Part shown: one piece after another, positions 16,901-26,325 of the stretch
Layout: each line of letters opens with the position of its first letter
Position numbering within the stretch: the first letter of the stretch is position 1
Assembly (NCBI RefSeq): GCF_043633585.1
Contig: NZ_CP141832.1
Location: forward strand, 62,001-126,000
Reading direction: 5' to 3'
DNA: 64,000 nt
Origin: Lacrimispora sinapis
GTDB taxonomy: Bacteria > Bacillota > Clostridia > Lachnospirales > Lachnospiraceae
Program-made: the position numbers and the translations under genes
Notes under the pieces: model-generated
The model's database searches: none
Seen by the model: only the letters and a program-made list of their open reading frames with translations
Told to the model about the DNA's origin: nothing

Positions 16901-19093
16901 ATGACGATTATGAAAATACGGAAAAAAATCGGAGTATATCTGGGACTCGTCCTTTTCATCATGCAAGGACTGACAGGCACAGCATATGCAGACAATACAG
17001 ATACAGTCAATACAGATGCAGCCATAATGGGGGAAACTCCGCCCCCGCCCCCGGATACCACAGAACCTGTTCATGAACCCACAAGCTATACCCAGGATAT
17101 TTTCTTTCCCAGAAAGACCTTAAAGGGGATTTATTCTTCTGCCGATTTGTATTTTAATATTCCGGATTACTGGGATGTGAAGTATGTATATGCTCAGATC
17201 CAGTATGATGTCAGCCAGCTTCTGGAAGGCAAGCGGTCTTCTGTGACGCTGTCCATCAATGACGTTCCCATCCAGTCCTACAGACTGGAGTATCAGAACG
17301 GAAGTTCTCAGATCCTCTATGTGCAAATCCCCATGAGTGAAGTCCGCACCGGTTACAATACTCTCAAAATAACCGCCTATGCAAGGCTTTTTGATGAGGA
17401 GGGCTGTGTGGATGAGGAGTCCGGTGCCAACTGGCTTAGAATCGACGAAGCTTCTCACATCCGGTGCGGCTATGAGAGCAAAGACCCGGAACACAGGCTT
17501 TCCTATTTTCCTTATCCATTTATGTCAACCTATAATCCCACGGGTGAGGGGCTTGTGATTGCCGTATCCGATCAGGCGTCCAATGGGGAAATCGCTGCGG
17601 CCATGAATTTAATGGCAGCTTTAAGTACGGATACGAAGGAGCGGAATGATATTCAGGTATGTCTTCTTTCTGACCTGGCAAATAAAAATCCAAGCCGGAC
17701 CATAGTAATATCGGATTATGAGAATCTCCCCCAGGAGTATAAAGACCGGGCAGCCAAAGCACCTGATTCCACAGAAAATGCCACGGTGACCTTTACCGAT
17801 GATGCTCAGGGAAAGCCGCTGCTCCTCATCACCTCAATGGCCGATGAAAGTCTGCTGGAAGCGGCATATATGCTTATGGATAAAAGCCGAACCTCTCAGG
17901 AATACACCCATGCTGCCACGGTGGAAAAAGGAAGCGCCCAGATTGCTATGGATGCTACCCAAAAGAATGATATGATGGCCGGCCATTATACCTTTGAAGA
18001 CATCATGGGCAGCGGAATGAGCTTTGTCGGCCCATTTCACCAGGAAAATTATCTTTATCTTCCCGTATCCAAAGATTTTGTCCTTTCCGAAGGCGGAAAG
18101 ATTGCCCTGAAGTTCCGGTACAGTGAAAATCTCGATTTTACCCGTTCTCTTATTACTGTCTGTTGGGGAGAGGTGCCAATTGCCAGCAAACGTCTGAGTA
18201 AGGAAAATGCCTCCGGAGATGAGCTGAATTTTGAAATCCCCCGTGACGTTATAGGCACGTCCGCAGGCAGCATCAAGATTTCCTTTGATTTGGAGATTGC
18301 GGATATGCTCTGCACCCCCAGACAGAGTGATATGCCCTGGGCCTATGTCTCCAGGGAGTCTGCGGTGTTTTTACCGTCCTCGTCGGATGCGGCCCTTTCC
18401 TTTGATTTACAGGCATTTCCATTCCGCAGGGATGGGAGATTCAACGATGTGATGCTGGTGGTTTCTGATGCACCCTCTTCCGGGGAGCTGAATCTGCTGG
18501 GGCAGATTGTGGCCATGTATGGCAATGGAGTGAAACCTTACGGCAGCTTTTTGGTAAGGAGAGCCGGTGCATTCACGGAGGCGGACGGAGACTACAATCT
18601 CATTACAACCGGCACTTATGGGAGCAATCCATGGATTCCTCAGATCAATGATAAGCTGAGTTTTCGATACACCCCGGACGGAACCGGTTTTGAAAGCAAT
18701 GAACAGCTGATTTTGTCTAAGGAGTATGCCGGGACCATTGGAATCATGCAGCTCATAAAATCTCCATATGCCCTTAACCGGGGGGTGCTTGCTGTTACCG
18801 GAAGCAGCAGTGAAACTCTTTTAAACGTTGAGAGATTTTTAAGGGAGAGCAGGCAGCGCAGTAAGATCACAAAGGATTGTGTCATCATTGCTCCCGATTC
18901 CAGTGCCACAGCCTTTCAGTTCTATCAGACCACAGCGGGGAAGAAGGAGCCGGCTCCCATAGAAAAGCTGGTCCGGAATAAGCGGTCTGTTATATTTACA
19001 GCAGTTGCCACTTCCGCCATGTTTATGATGTTAATTGCTGTCATCATCATACTGCTCCGGATGCGCTCGTACCGGAAAAAGGATGAGAAATAG
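16901..19093 (+). CDS. ydaN: YdaN/BcsB-like extracytoplasmic synthase partner
   Basis: The protein has a signal peptide (VYLGLVLFIMQGLTGTAYA), a long beta-rich extracytoplasmic part and a single C-terminal helix (VIFTAVATSAMFMMLIAVII). This is the architecture of BcsB, the membrane-anchored cellulose synthase partner that binds the emerging chain; motifs such as SVTLSINDVPI and GYNTLKITA fit. ATG 16901 has a possible GGCGGAG site; ATG 16910, nine bases after AGAGG, is an equally good start. It is expected to pair with the GT2 synthase encoded just upstream. Confidence 0.82.
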   Translation: MTIMKIRKKIGVYLGLVLFIMQGLTGTAYADNTDTVNTDAAIMGETPPPPPDTTEPVHEPTSYTQDIFFPRKTLKGIYSSADLYFNIPDYWDVKYVYAQIQYDVSQLLEGKRSSVTLSINDVPIQSYRLEYQNGSSQILYVQIPMSEVRTGYNTLKITAYARLFDEEGCVDEESGANWLRIDEASHIRCGYESKDPEHRLSYFPYPFMSTYNPTGEGLVIAVSDQASNGEIAAAMNLMAALSTDTKERNDIQVCLLSDLANKNPSRTIVISDYENLPQEYKDRAAKAPDSTENATVTFTDDAQGKPLLLITSMADESLLEAAYMLMDKSRTSQEYTHAATVEKGSAQIAMDATQKNDMMAGHYTFEDIMGSGMSFVGPFHQENYLYLPVSKDFVLSEGGKIALKFRYSENLDFTRSLITVCWGEVPIASKRLSKENASGDELNFEIPRDVIGTSAGSIKISFDLEIADMLCTPRQSDMPWAYVSRESAVFLPSSSDAALSFDLQAFPFRRDGRFNDVMLVVSDAPSSGELNLLGQIVAMYGNGVKPYGSFLVRRAGAFTEADGDYNLITTGTYGSNPWIPQINDKLSFRYTPDGTGFESNEQLILSKEYAGTIGIMQLIKSPYALNRGVLAVTGSSSETLLNVERFLRESRQRSKITKDCVIIAPDSSATAFQFYQTTAGKKEPAPIEKLVRNKRSVIFTAVATSAMFMMLIAVIIILLRMRSYRKKDEK

Positions 19094-19138
19094 ACTTGCC
19101 GGACATTTGGTACTGCCTGAAAAGGAATGAGGGAACGT

Positions 19139-21091
19139 ATGAAATTAGAAAAAAACTGGTTCTATTATTTTTGTATCGCTTTATCTGTGGCTGGAATTGC
19201 CTATATCCTGATCTGCGGCGTATCCAATCCGGGAGGAAGTCAGAACTATCCCTATGTGAGGAAAGGGCTGATGATCCTTGTCTTTTTCCTGGTCTGGATC
19301 GGTGTGCATTTCTTTGCGCTGCTTTGTGCCAGACTGGATTTGGCTTCCAGGCTTTTAAAAAGAAGAAACCTTTCCTTGGGGCTGGAGGGTGTTTATGTAA
19401 TACTCATTCTGGGAGCGGCATTTGCACTTCGGTATGCGGTGATCGTTCAGTTCCCCATGGAGCCGGCATCGGATTACAAAACCTATTATGAAATTGCAGA
19501 AATGCTGAAAAACGGGACGCTTCAGGAGAAGGGAGAGGGGTACTGCAATTACATTGCCATGTTTCCTCATATCATAGGCTATTGTTACATTTTAAAAAAT
19601 GTGTTTGTACTGTTTGGTACAAGTGTATGGAACGGCCAGATGGCCAATGTCCTGTTTTCGGTGGGAACGGTATTTGTTATTTACCGGATCGGCAGGAAGC
19701 TGGGAGGAAAGCTGGCGGGAGTGATTGCCTTGACGGCAGCCGCATTCTGGCCGTCTCAGATTTTTTACGGGACCATGCTGGCGGCAGAGTTTTCCTTTAC
19801 GTTTTTTCTTTATTTATCCCTTTTGCTTTTTCTGCACCTTGCAATGGATTATGATGCGGCAACGAGGCATGCGGTGTGGGGAGTGCTTCTTCATATCCTT
19901 TTGGGCTTTCTGATTGCGGTAACGTCTGCCATCCGTCCCATGGCCCTGATTCTTCTCATTGCAATCATACTCTGCCTGTCGCCTCAGAACATGAAGCTGC
20001 CGAATATACCCAAAAACAGCATCTCAATCTGGGTTCGGTTTATGGCAAAGGGCTGGTTAAGAAGCGTTCTCATCCTGGTTTCCTATTGGATTCTTTCCAG
20101 TGTTATTACCACGAATATTGAACTGACCATCAATAAAAGCCTTCCCTCCCTCAGCGAATCCTTTGGCTACAATCTGCTGGTAGGGTTAAATGAGGAATCA
20201 AGGGGAGGCTGGAACGAAGAGGATTCCAAATTTTTATATGCAAACCTGGACATCACCAAATCTCCCATACAGGCTCAGATTGCCTGCCGGGACCGGGCCA
20301 TGAAACGGCTCACTTCCGACCCCAGGGCACTCTTTGATCTGTTTGTCAACAAATATGAATTGCTTTGGGAAAATGATGATTATGGTGTGACCTGGAATCT
20401 GGCATTTTTAAAAGAACAGAACCAACTGACTCCCAAGCGGGCGGGTATTCTGACAGCGGCTCAGGAAACGAATCATATGGTATATATGATAACAATTTTG
20501 TTTACCTTAATGACGCTGGTTTATTTGCTGCAGCGAAAAGCCTCCTACTTATACGTGCCCATTCTGCTTTATCTTGGTACCGCAGCCATGCATCTGTTCG
20601 TGGAAAGCCAAAACAGATACCACTATCACGTGCTTCCGGTCTTCATGATCGCAGCTTCCGTTGGTATCGGATATATTTTTGAAAATGCCATCGTCTTTGT
20701 GAAATCCGCGGATCTGCAAAGAAAGGAAAAGGAACGGCAGAAGCATCAGGAAGAAACGGTGTTGAAGCAGTTCGAGGAAGAGGAACGCAAGGCCATAAAA
20801 ACCCGTTATAAGAACATGACCAATGCGTTTGACATGGATTCTGCAATCAAAAACGGCAATGTAATCGTGACGGTTTCTGCCAAATATATGAAAGAGACAG
20901 CACATCCAGACAAAGAAGATCAAAAAGACATAATATTTCAGGAAATGAGAGACAGTGAACGGACTGAGTTATTCAACAAAATAGAGCAGTTAGAGAAACA
21001 AAATAAGAAATTGACAACCGAATGTAAAGCATTAAGAGAAGAATTGGAGCTGGAAAAATCCAAGCACAGCAATTGGAGAAAAGAAAAATGA
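19139..21091 (+). CDS. Multi-pass membrane glycosyltransferase (PMT/ArnT-like GT-C) with a C-terminal coiled coil
   Basis: About 11-12 helices surround an early external loop with MEPASDYKTYYEIAEML, where PMT-family enzymes place a catalytic Asp. After the last helix (near IAASVGIGYIFENAIVF) comes a roughly 130-residue cytoplasmic tail, highly charged and coiled-coil (KERQKHQEETVLKQFEEEE; later EQLEKQNKKLTTECKALRE). Such a tail is unusual for GT-C enzymes and could tether partners. I prefer ATG 19139 (GAGGG five bases upstream) to ATG 19127. The stop overlaps the next start as ATGA. Confidence 0.7.
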   Translation: MKLEKNWFYYFCIALSVAGIAYILICGVSNPGGSQNYPYVRKGLMILVFFLVWIGVHFFALLCARLDLASRLLKRRNLSLGLEGVYVILILGAAFALRYAVIVQFPMEPASDYKTYYEIAEMLKNGTLQEKGEGYCNYIAMFPHIIGYCYILKNVFVLFGTSVWNGQMANVLFSVGTVFVIYRIGRKLGGKLAGVIALTAAAFWPSQIFYGTMLAAEFSFTFFLYLSLLLFLHLAMDYDAATRHAVWGVLLHILLGFLIAVTSAIRPMALILLIAIILCLSPQNMKLPNIPKNSISIWVRFMAKGWLRSVLILVSYWILSSVITTNIELTINKSLPSLSESFGYNLLVGLNEESRGGWNEEDSKFLYANLDITKSPIQAQIACRDRAMKRLTSDPRALFDLFVNKYELLWENDDYGVTWNLAFLKEQNQLTPKRAGILTAAQETNHMVYMITILFTLMTLVYLLQRKASYLYVPILLYLGTAAMHLFVESQNRYHYHVLPVFMIAASVGIGYIFENAIVFVKSADLQRKEKERQKHQEETVLKQFEEEERKAIKTRYKNMTNAFDMDSAIKNGNVIVTVSAKYMKETAHPDKEDQKDIIFQEMRDSERTELFNKIEQLEKQNKKLTTECKALREELELEKSKHSNWRKEK

Positions 21092-22725
21092 AACCAGTAA
21101 TTCCTTTATCAAAGCTAGAAAAAATATTGATTATCATTCTCGTTATATTGGCTGCCGTTACCATAGCCGGAGGTATGCTTCTTTTGTTGTATACTCCTGA
21201 TGATGAGGACCTGCCCGGTCAAAGCAGTGGAAAGAAGGCCGATTGGAGTCAGGAGGAGCAAATGGCACAAGAGGTTTCTCTTGATGACATCACAAGCGTT
21301 CTCCCGGAACATTGTGATTTAAACCAGAAGATACCGGATGTTTCCTTTGAGGATGAGAATGGAAAAGAAGTATCGGTAAGGGCGTTTGAAGGGAAGGTAA
21401 CGGTCCTGACCTTTTGGGCGAGCTGGTGTCCGGACTGCCAGAAAGAGCTTTCTCTCCTGAATCAATTTCTTGACAGGGCCAAAGGATATGGTGAAATCAA
21501 TTATGTTCTCATCAACAAGCTGGATAATTTAAAGGAAACAAAAGAGAAAGCCACACAATATTTATCCAAACAGGAAATCCCTATAAACACCTATTATGAC
21601 AATGGTCTGGCTGCTTATAAAAAACTGGGACTGCACAACATTCCCACCACCATATTTCTCGATGAGCAGGGAATCATCAGGGCCTGGAGTTCCAGACAGA
21701 TCACAGAAGCCTCCGTGTTTGAAGGGTTTTTAAAGGATGCGGTGGAAGGAAGCGCAGCGGTAACCTGCGAATTCGTCACCAGCCACATGATGGATTCCAA
21801 AGGCGGCATCCATACGATATACGACACCTCCAGAGAAAAGACAGAGGCAAGTGACGTTCTTTGTGAAACCCAGGGAGCCATGCTTGAATATGCGGTATTA
21901 AAAAACGACCGGGAATTATTTGATAAAATATACCATTATGTAAACTCCGTCATGAAAACCCACGGTCTCACCGCCTGGAAAGTCACTGAAAATAAGCCTT
22001 CTCCGGTGAATTCCCTTCTGGATGATTTGCGGATCATCAAAGCCTTAATGGCCGCAAACCGTTTATGGGGCGGATATGATGAAGCCATTAACGATTATAA
22101 AAAAGAGTTACTTCGATATGGAGTTTCCAATGGATCTTATGTAGATTTTTATGACAGCAAATTCAAAAAAAATGGAAACCGTTTTACTCTCTGCTATGGA
22201 GATTTAAAGACAATGAAAGAATTATCCATTCAGGAGGAACGGCTGAAAGAACCTTATGAGAAAGCAAAAAAACTGATTACGGAAGGTAAAATAAGTGATG
22301 AATTTCCTCTGTATTACAGCTGGTATAACTACAAGACCAAAGCATATGAAAAAGACGATATCAACATGGCGGAAGCGATGGTCACGCTTCTTCATCTGGC
22401 GGAAGCGGATCAGTTGGAGGAGGATACCATAGCCTGGTTAAAGAAAGAAATGGACCAGGAAGGAGTCAAAGCCCGTTACTCCGTGGAAGGGAAAGTGATA
22501 GATGGCTATCATTATGATTCCACCGCGGTTTATGCCCTGATTGCCATGATTGCAGAACGGATCGGAGACAGGGATTTACAGGGAAAGGCTCTTAAAAAGA
22601 TGGAAAAGATGAGAATTGTAAATACCTCTTATGTCTATCACGGAGCGTTTGGACTGGAAGACGGCACGGGCATCACTTCTTTTGATCAGGTGATGGCAAT
22701 GCTGGCTTACGAATATACCAATTAA
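21088..22725 (+). CDS. Membrane-anchored thioredoxin-like (TlpA) protein fused to a GH8-like alpha/alpha barrel
   Basis: ATG 21088 is supported by GGAG at 21075-21078. One membrane helix (about residues 12-34) anchors an extracytoplasmic TlpA-like thioredoxin domain (about 82-220) with active-site WCPDC (CPDC 114-117) and the cis-Pro region NIPTTIF. Residues about 235-545 are all-helical and resemble family 8 glycoside hydrolases: CETQGAML places Glu260 at the usual acid position of SEGQ, and NSLLDDLRIIKALMAANRLW matches the ATDADL helix. GH8 enzymes (BcsZ, CcsZ) trim polymers in cellulose-type operons, which fits the neighbours. The GH8 assignment is inference from pattern. Confidence 0.65.
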   Translation: MKPVIPLSKLEKILIIILVILAAVTIAGGMLLLLYTPDDEDLPGQSSGKKADWSQEEQMAQEVSLDDITSVLPEHCDLNQKIPDVSFEDENGKEVSVRAFEGKVTVLTFWASWCPDCQKELSLLNQFLDRAKGYGEINYVLINKLDNLKETKEKATQYLSKQEIPINTYYDNGLAAYKKLGLHNIPTTIFLDEQGIIRAWSSRQITEASVFEGFLKDAVEGSAAVTCEFVTSHMMDSKGGIHTIYDTSREKTEASDVLCETQGAMLEYAVLKNDRELFDKIYHYVNSVMKTHGLTAWKVTENKPSPVNSLLDDLRIIKALMAANRLWGGYDEAINDYKKELLRYGVSNGSYVDFYDSKFKKNGNRFTLCYGDLKTMKELSIQEERLKEPYEKAKKLITEGKISDEFPLYYSWYNYKTKAYEKDDINMAEAMVTLLHLAEADQLEEDTIAWLKKEMDQEGVKARYSVEGKVIDGYHYDSTAVYALIAMIAERIGDRDLQGKALKKMEKMRIVNTSYVYHGAFGLEDGTGITSFDQVMAMLAYEYTN

Positions 22726-22772
22726 CCCCTTTTTGAATACAAATTTCTGAAAAACCAATGAGGTGCTTGACG

Positions 22773-23873
22773 ATGAAACATATAATGGTGGTATTTGGGA
22801 CAAGGCCGGAAGCCATAAAAATGTGTCCGCTTGTGAAAGAATTAAAAACAAGAAAGAATGTCCGGATAAGTGTCTGTGTGACCGGTCAGCACCGGACCAT
22901 GCTGGATCAGGTACTGGAGGTATTTGACGTGGCTCCGGATCATGATCTTTGTATTATGAAGGAAAATCAGACCCTGTTTGAGATTACAATAAATATTTTA
23001 AACGCAATCAGACAAATCCTTCAAAATGAACGGCCGGATATGGTATTGGTCCACGGCGATACGACCACAACCTTTGCCACGGCCCTGGCCTGCTTTTACT
23101 TACAGATTCCCATTGGCCATGTGGAGGCGGGACTGAGAACCTATAAGATTCATTCCCCTTATCCCGAAGAATTTAACCGGCAGGCCGTCGGTATCATAGC
23201 AAAGTATCATTTTGCCCCCACGGAGCAGGCAAGACAAAATCTGCTCAAAGAAGGGAAACCGGCAGATCAAATCTATGTGACCGGAAATACGGCAATAGAC
23301 GCATTAAAGACAACCATTCAAAAGGATTATTATCATAAGGAGTTAGACTGGGCATCGGGAAGCCGGCTGATCCTGCTGACCGCCCATCGGAGAGAAAACA
23401 TGGGAACTCCCATGCAGCAAATGTTTTGTGCCATCAAACGGATTATTGCGGAGACTCCGGATGTAAAAGTCATTTATCCCATCCATTTAAATCCCCTGGT
23501 CCGGCAGATTGCTTATGCTGTTTTTAACGGGGAGGAGCGAATCCATATCATAGAGCCTTTGGATGTGCTTGATTTCCATAATTTCCTTGCAAGGTCTTAC
23601 CTGGTACTAACGGACAGCGGAGGTATTCAGGAGGAAGCTCCAAGCCTTGGAAAGCCTGTCCTTGTCATGCGGGACACAACGGAGCGGCCGGAAGGAATTG
23701 CAGCCGGTACCCTGCGTCTTGTGGGAACAGAAGAGGAAAATATCTACTTGTCTGTTAAAAAGCTATTAAGTAATAATGAGGAATACGATCAAATGTCCCA
23801 AGCCAGCAATCCTTACGGAGATGGATTTGCCAGTAAACGGATTGCAGATATATTAATGGGGGATGGAGAGTAA
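22773..23873 (+). CDS. wecB: UDP-N-acetylglucosamine 2-epimerase (non-hydrolysing)
   Basis: It interconverts UDP-GlcNAc and UDP-ManNAc in the cytoplasm. Family signatures are clear: VVFGTRPEAIKM at the N-terminus, HGDTTTTFA, HVEAGLRT, TAHRREN and the C-terminal DSGGIQEEAPSLGKPVL with RDTTERPEG. Length (366 residues) is normal. I choose ATG 22773, seven bases after AGGTG, rather than an in-frame ATG at 22758. As last gene of the exopolysaccharide run it probably supplies ManNAc units for the polymer. Confidence 0.92.
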   Translation: MKHIMVVFGTRPEAIKMCPLVKELKTRKNVRISVCVTGQHRTMLDQVLEVFDVAPDHDLCIMKENQTLFEITINILNAIRQILQNERPDMVLVHGDTTTTFATALACFYLQIPIGHVEAGLRTYKIHSPYPEEFNRQAVGIIAKYHFAPTEQARQNLLKEGKPADQIYVTGNTAIDALKTTIQKDYYHKELDWASGSRLILLTAHRRENMGTPMQQMFCAIKRIIAETPDVKVIYPIHLNPLVRQIAYAVFNGEERIHIIEPLDVLDFHNFLARSYLVLTDSGGIQEEAPSLGKPVLVMRDTTERPEGIAAGTLRLVGTEEENIYLSVKKLLSNNEEYDQMSQASNPYGDGFASKRIADILMGDGE

Positions 23874-24034
23874 AGCCACACCCCATTCGTATCCGATCGC
23901 CGAATTATATCTCAGGTCAATATAATAACAACTTTGATTTAATAACCAATGAGTTTGTTATTTTGTCGATTTTTCATCAATTTCCATACATTATAAACTC
24001 CACACCTTTTATTTGAAAATAATTAAAATAATAA

Positions 24035-24108
24035 TTGACGCTTCAGCTATTTGATGCTATGGTAATACAAACAAAGACGTTTTGGCAGCAGCCAGAGCGT
24101 TTTTTTTT
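24035..24108 (+). promoter_or_regulatory. Promoter directly followed by a terminator hairpin, upstream of the dehydrogenase gene
   Basis: TTGACG (24035-24040) and TATGGT (24058-24063) are 17 bases apart, predicting a start near 24070. Immediately downstream ACGTTTTGGC (24078-24087) pairs with GCCAGAGCGT (24091-24100), followed by a run of Ts to 24108. It is either the terminator of the wecB transcript with a chance promoter, or a short attenuated leader of the 24180 gene. The rest of 23874-24179 shows nothing else. Confidence 0.5.
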
Positions 24109-24179
24109 ACCCATTCATGAATGAACTCATTAATAGAAAATGGAAATATAATGATATTATTAATTGCCGGAGGTGTAAC

Positions 24180-25148
24180 ATGAGTCCCTTAATCTGGATT
24201 ATTGACGAAGAATGGCCGGACTATGAAGAAGAGAAGAGAATTCTTGCCGAGAGATACCCGCAAGCAGATATCCGGTTTTCCGGATATGATTTTGAGCATG
24301 ATTTAAATGCGTTTGGTTATCAGGCAGATCTTATTTTGACTCAGATTTATACGTCTATAACCGCTGAAACCATAAACAAACTGGAACGGTGCAAAGGAAT
24401 TGCTGTGTATGGAGGCGGATATGACCGTGTGGACATAAAGGCCGCAAAGGAAAAAGGAATTAAAGTCACCAATGTACAGGGGTACTGCGCTGAGGATATT
24501 GCAGACTATATCATAGCCGCCATGTACACATTCAACAAATGTCTGACTGAATACAAGGAATCCTTAAAAGATGGAAAGTGGGGAGCGCAGGCGATTTTAA
24601 AGATCGCCCCCAGAATCTCCGAAACCACTCTTTTTATCATTGGATGCGGAACAATCGGAAGAACGATTGCGGAACGGGTGCAATTACTTGGAGTCAGGGT
24701 GACCGGCTATGATCCGTTTCTTACGAAAGAGCAGTTGGAAGCTTCTTTCATCCAGCCGGTCAGCATGGAAGAAGGGTTAAAGACCGCGGATTATGTCAGC
24801 ATGAATGTAAAATACACCCAAGAGACAAAACATCTGTTGAAAAAAGAACATTTTGAGTTGATGAAACCAACGGCTTACTTTATCAATACGTCGAGAGGAG
24901 GCACCGTTGCAGAACAGGATTTGATTGAGGCAGTAAGAGAAAAGAAAATAGCAGGCGCCTGCCTGGATGTAATCACCAACGAGCCGCCAACAGTATCAGA
25001 GACCATATTATCGGTGGAAAATATCATTGTAACACCCCACATCTCTTATTTATCTACACAATCCTACGCGGATTTAAAGCGGAGGACCGTAGAAAACGGG
25101 TTATGTATGTATGAGGGGAAAGAACCTGCTGATTGGGTAAACCCTTAA
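24180..25148 (+). CDS. D-isomer-specific 2-hydroxyacid dehydrogenase
   Basis: It reduces 2-oxoacids to D-2-hydroxyacids (or the reverse) with NAD(P). The nucleotide-binding motif is GCGTIGRTIAERV. The catalytic Arg lies in INTSRGG, the Glu region is VITNEPP, and the active-site His is in TPHISYLS. ATG 24180 follows CGGAGGTG (24168-24175); an upstream in-frame ATG at 24117 lacks a site. Length is 322 residues, typical of the family. It heads the transporter and hut-type cluster, so an imidazole 2-oxo/2-hydroxyacid such as imidazolepyruvate/imidazolelactate is a plausible substrate. That is inference. Confidence 0.85.
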   Translation: MSPLIWIIDEEWPDYEEEKRILAERYPQADIRFSGYDFEHDLNAFGYQADLILTQIYTSITAETINKLERCKGIAVYGGGYDRVDIKAAKEKGIKVTNVQGYCAEDIADYIIAAMYTFNKCLTEYKESLKDGKWGAQAILKIAPRISETTLFIIGCGTIGRTIAERVQLLGVRVTGYDPFLTKEQLEASFIQPVSMEEGLKTADYVSMNVKYTQETKHLLKKEHFELMKPTAYFINTSRGGTVAEQDLIEAVREKKIAGACLDVITNEPPTVSETILSVENIIVTPHISYLSTQSYADLKRRTVENGLCMYEGKEPADWVNP

Positions 25149-25190
25149 TCATAAATCACAGACAAAACAGCATGCACAAGGAGGAAAAGG

Positions 25191-26267
25191 ATGAAAAAAT
25201 TTCTGGCATTATTTTTCGCACTCACAATGACAACCGCTCTTTTAGGAGGATGCGGCAGCAAATCCACAGAAGCACCGGACAGTCAGGCAGAAACAACAAA
25301 AACCGAAGAAACAACAAAAACCGCTGAAACCACCAAGCAGCCGGCAGCAGAAGGTGATCTGGCGTTCTATGAAGGCAATACCATCATCGGTCAGTCTTCC
25401 TGGATTGGATTTGCACCGATGTATCTGGCAGAGCAGAAAGGATTTTTCAAAAATCACGGTGCTGACGTATCCATTCAGCTATTTGAAAGCAAAACAGACA
25501 GTAAAAGTGCACTGATGGCAAAGAGGATTCAGGGTATGTCAACAACCATAGATACCCATGTTTTAAACAAGGCCAGCGGAATGGATATTTCCGTCGTATT
25601 AGCACTTGATACCTCCGCAGGCGGAGATGGTCTGATTGCAAAGTCTGATTTAAAAGATGTAAAATCCCTGGCAGGCCATACCGTTGCACTGGATACTACC
25701 GGCGGTGCTTCCTACTTCTGGTTCCAGTATCTCCTGCAGAAAGAAGGAATGACGCTGGACGATGTTCAGGCAGTGAATATGAGTTCCGGTGATGCGGGAG
25801 CGGCTTTTATTGCAGGGGAAGTGGATGCAGCCGTAACCTGGGAACCATGGCTTTCAAAAGCAAAAGAGACAGAAGGTGACTCCGTCATGATTGATAGTTC
25901 TGCCACACCAGGCATTATTTTAGATGCTTTGGCTATGGATAATGATTTTATTAAATCTTATCCCGGAACGGTAAGGGCGATTGTAAGCGGATGGTATGAT
26001 GCCCTTGACTACATAAAGAGCAATCCTGAGGATGCTTATAAAATTATGGCAGAATATACGGGAAATGACAGCGGTGACAGTCTGAAGGCCGCTATGGAAT
26101 CCGAGATCGAATTATACGATGAAGCAAAAAATCTCTCCTATTTTGAGACAGATATCTATACGATTGCGGATATGGCCTCAGAATTGTGGATTGATATGGG
26201 ACTGATCAATGAGGTGCCGGATTCCAAGAAAATGATTACAGGCGATTATCTGGAGCGGTTAAAATAA
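25191..26267 (+). CDS. ABC transporter substrate-binding lipoprotein (SsuA/TauA/ThiY-like)
   Basis: A lipoprotein signal with lipobox LLGGCG is followed by a Thr/Glu-rich linker and a two-lobe binding domain (SSWIGFAPMYLAEQKGFF near the start, AAVTWEPWLSKAKE in the middle). This matches the NMT1/SsuA family that captures sulfonates, nitrate, pyrimidines and similar small compounds. It carries an AGGAGG site and is followed by its permease and ATPase. Given the downstream genes, urocanate, an imidazole acid or a histidine derivative is a reasonable ligand guess. Confidence 0.88.
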   Translation: MKKFLALFFALTMTTALLGGCGSKSTEAPDSQAETTKTEETTKTAETTKQPAAEGDLAFYEGNTIIGQSSWIGFAPMYLAEQKGFFKNHGADVSIQLFESKTDSKSALMAKRIQGMSTTIDTHVLNKASGMDISVVLALDTSAGGDGLIAKSDLKDVKSLAGHTVALDTTGGASYFWFQYLLQKEGMTLDDVQAVNMSSGDAGAAFIAGEVDAAVTWEPWLSKAKETEGDSVMIDSSATPGIILDALAMDNDFIKSYPGTVRAIVSGWYDALDYIKSNPEDAYKIMAEYTGNDSGDSLKAAMESEIELYDEAKNLSYFETDIYTIADMASELWIDMGLINEVPDSKKMITGDYLERLK

Positions 26268-26325
26268 GGAACAGGCGTAAAACATCATTCATCATGGAAT
26301 GTTTAGGAAGGAATCAAGGGAAGTC

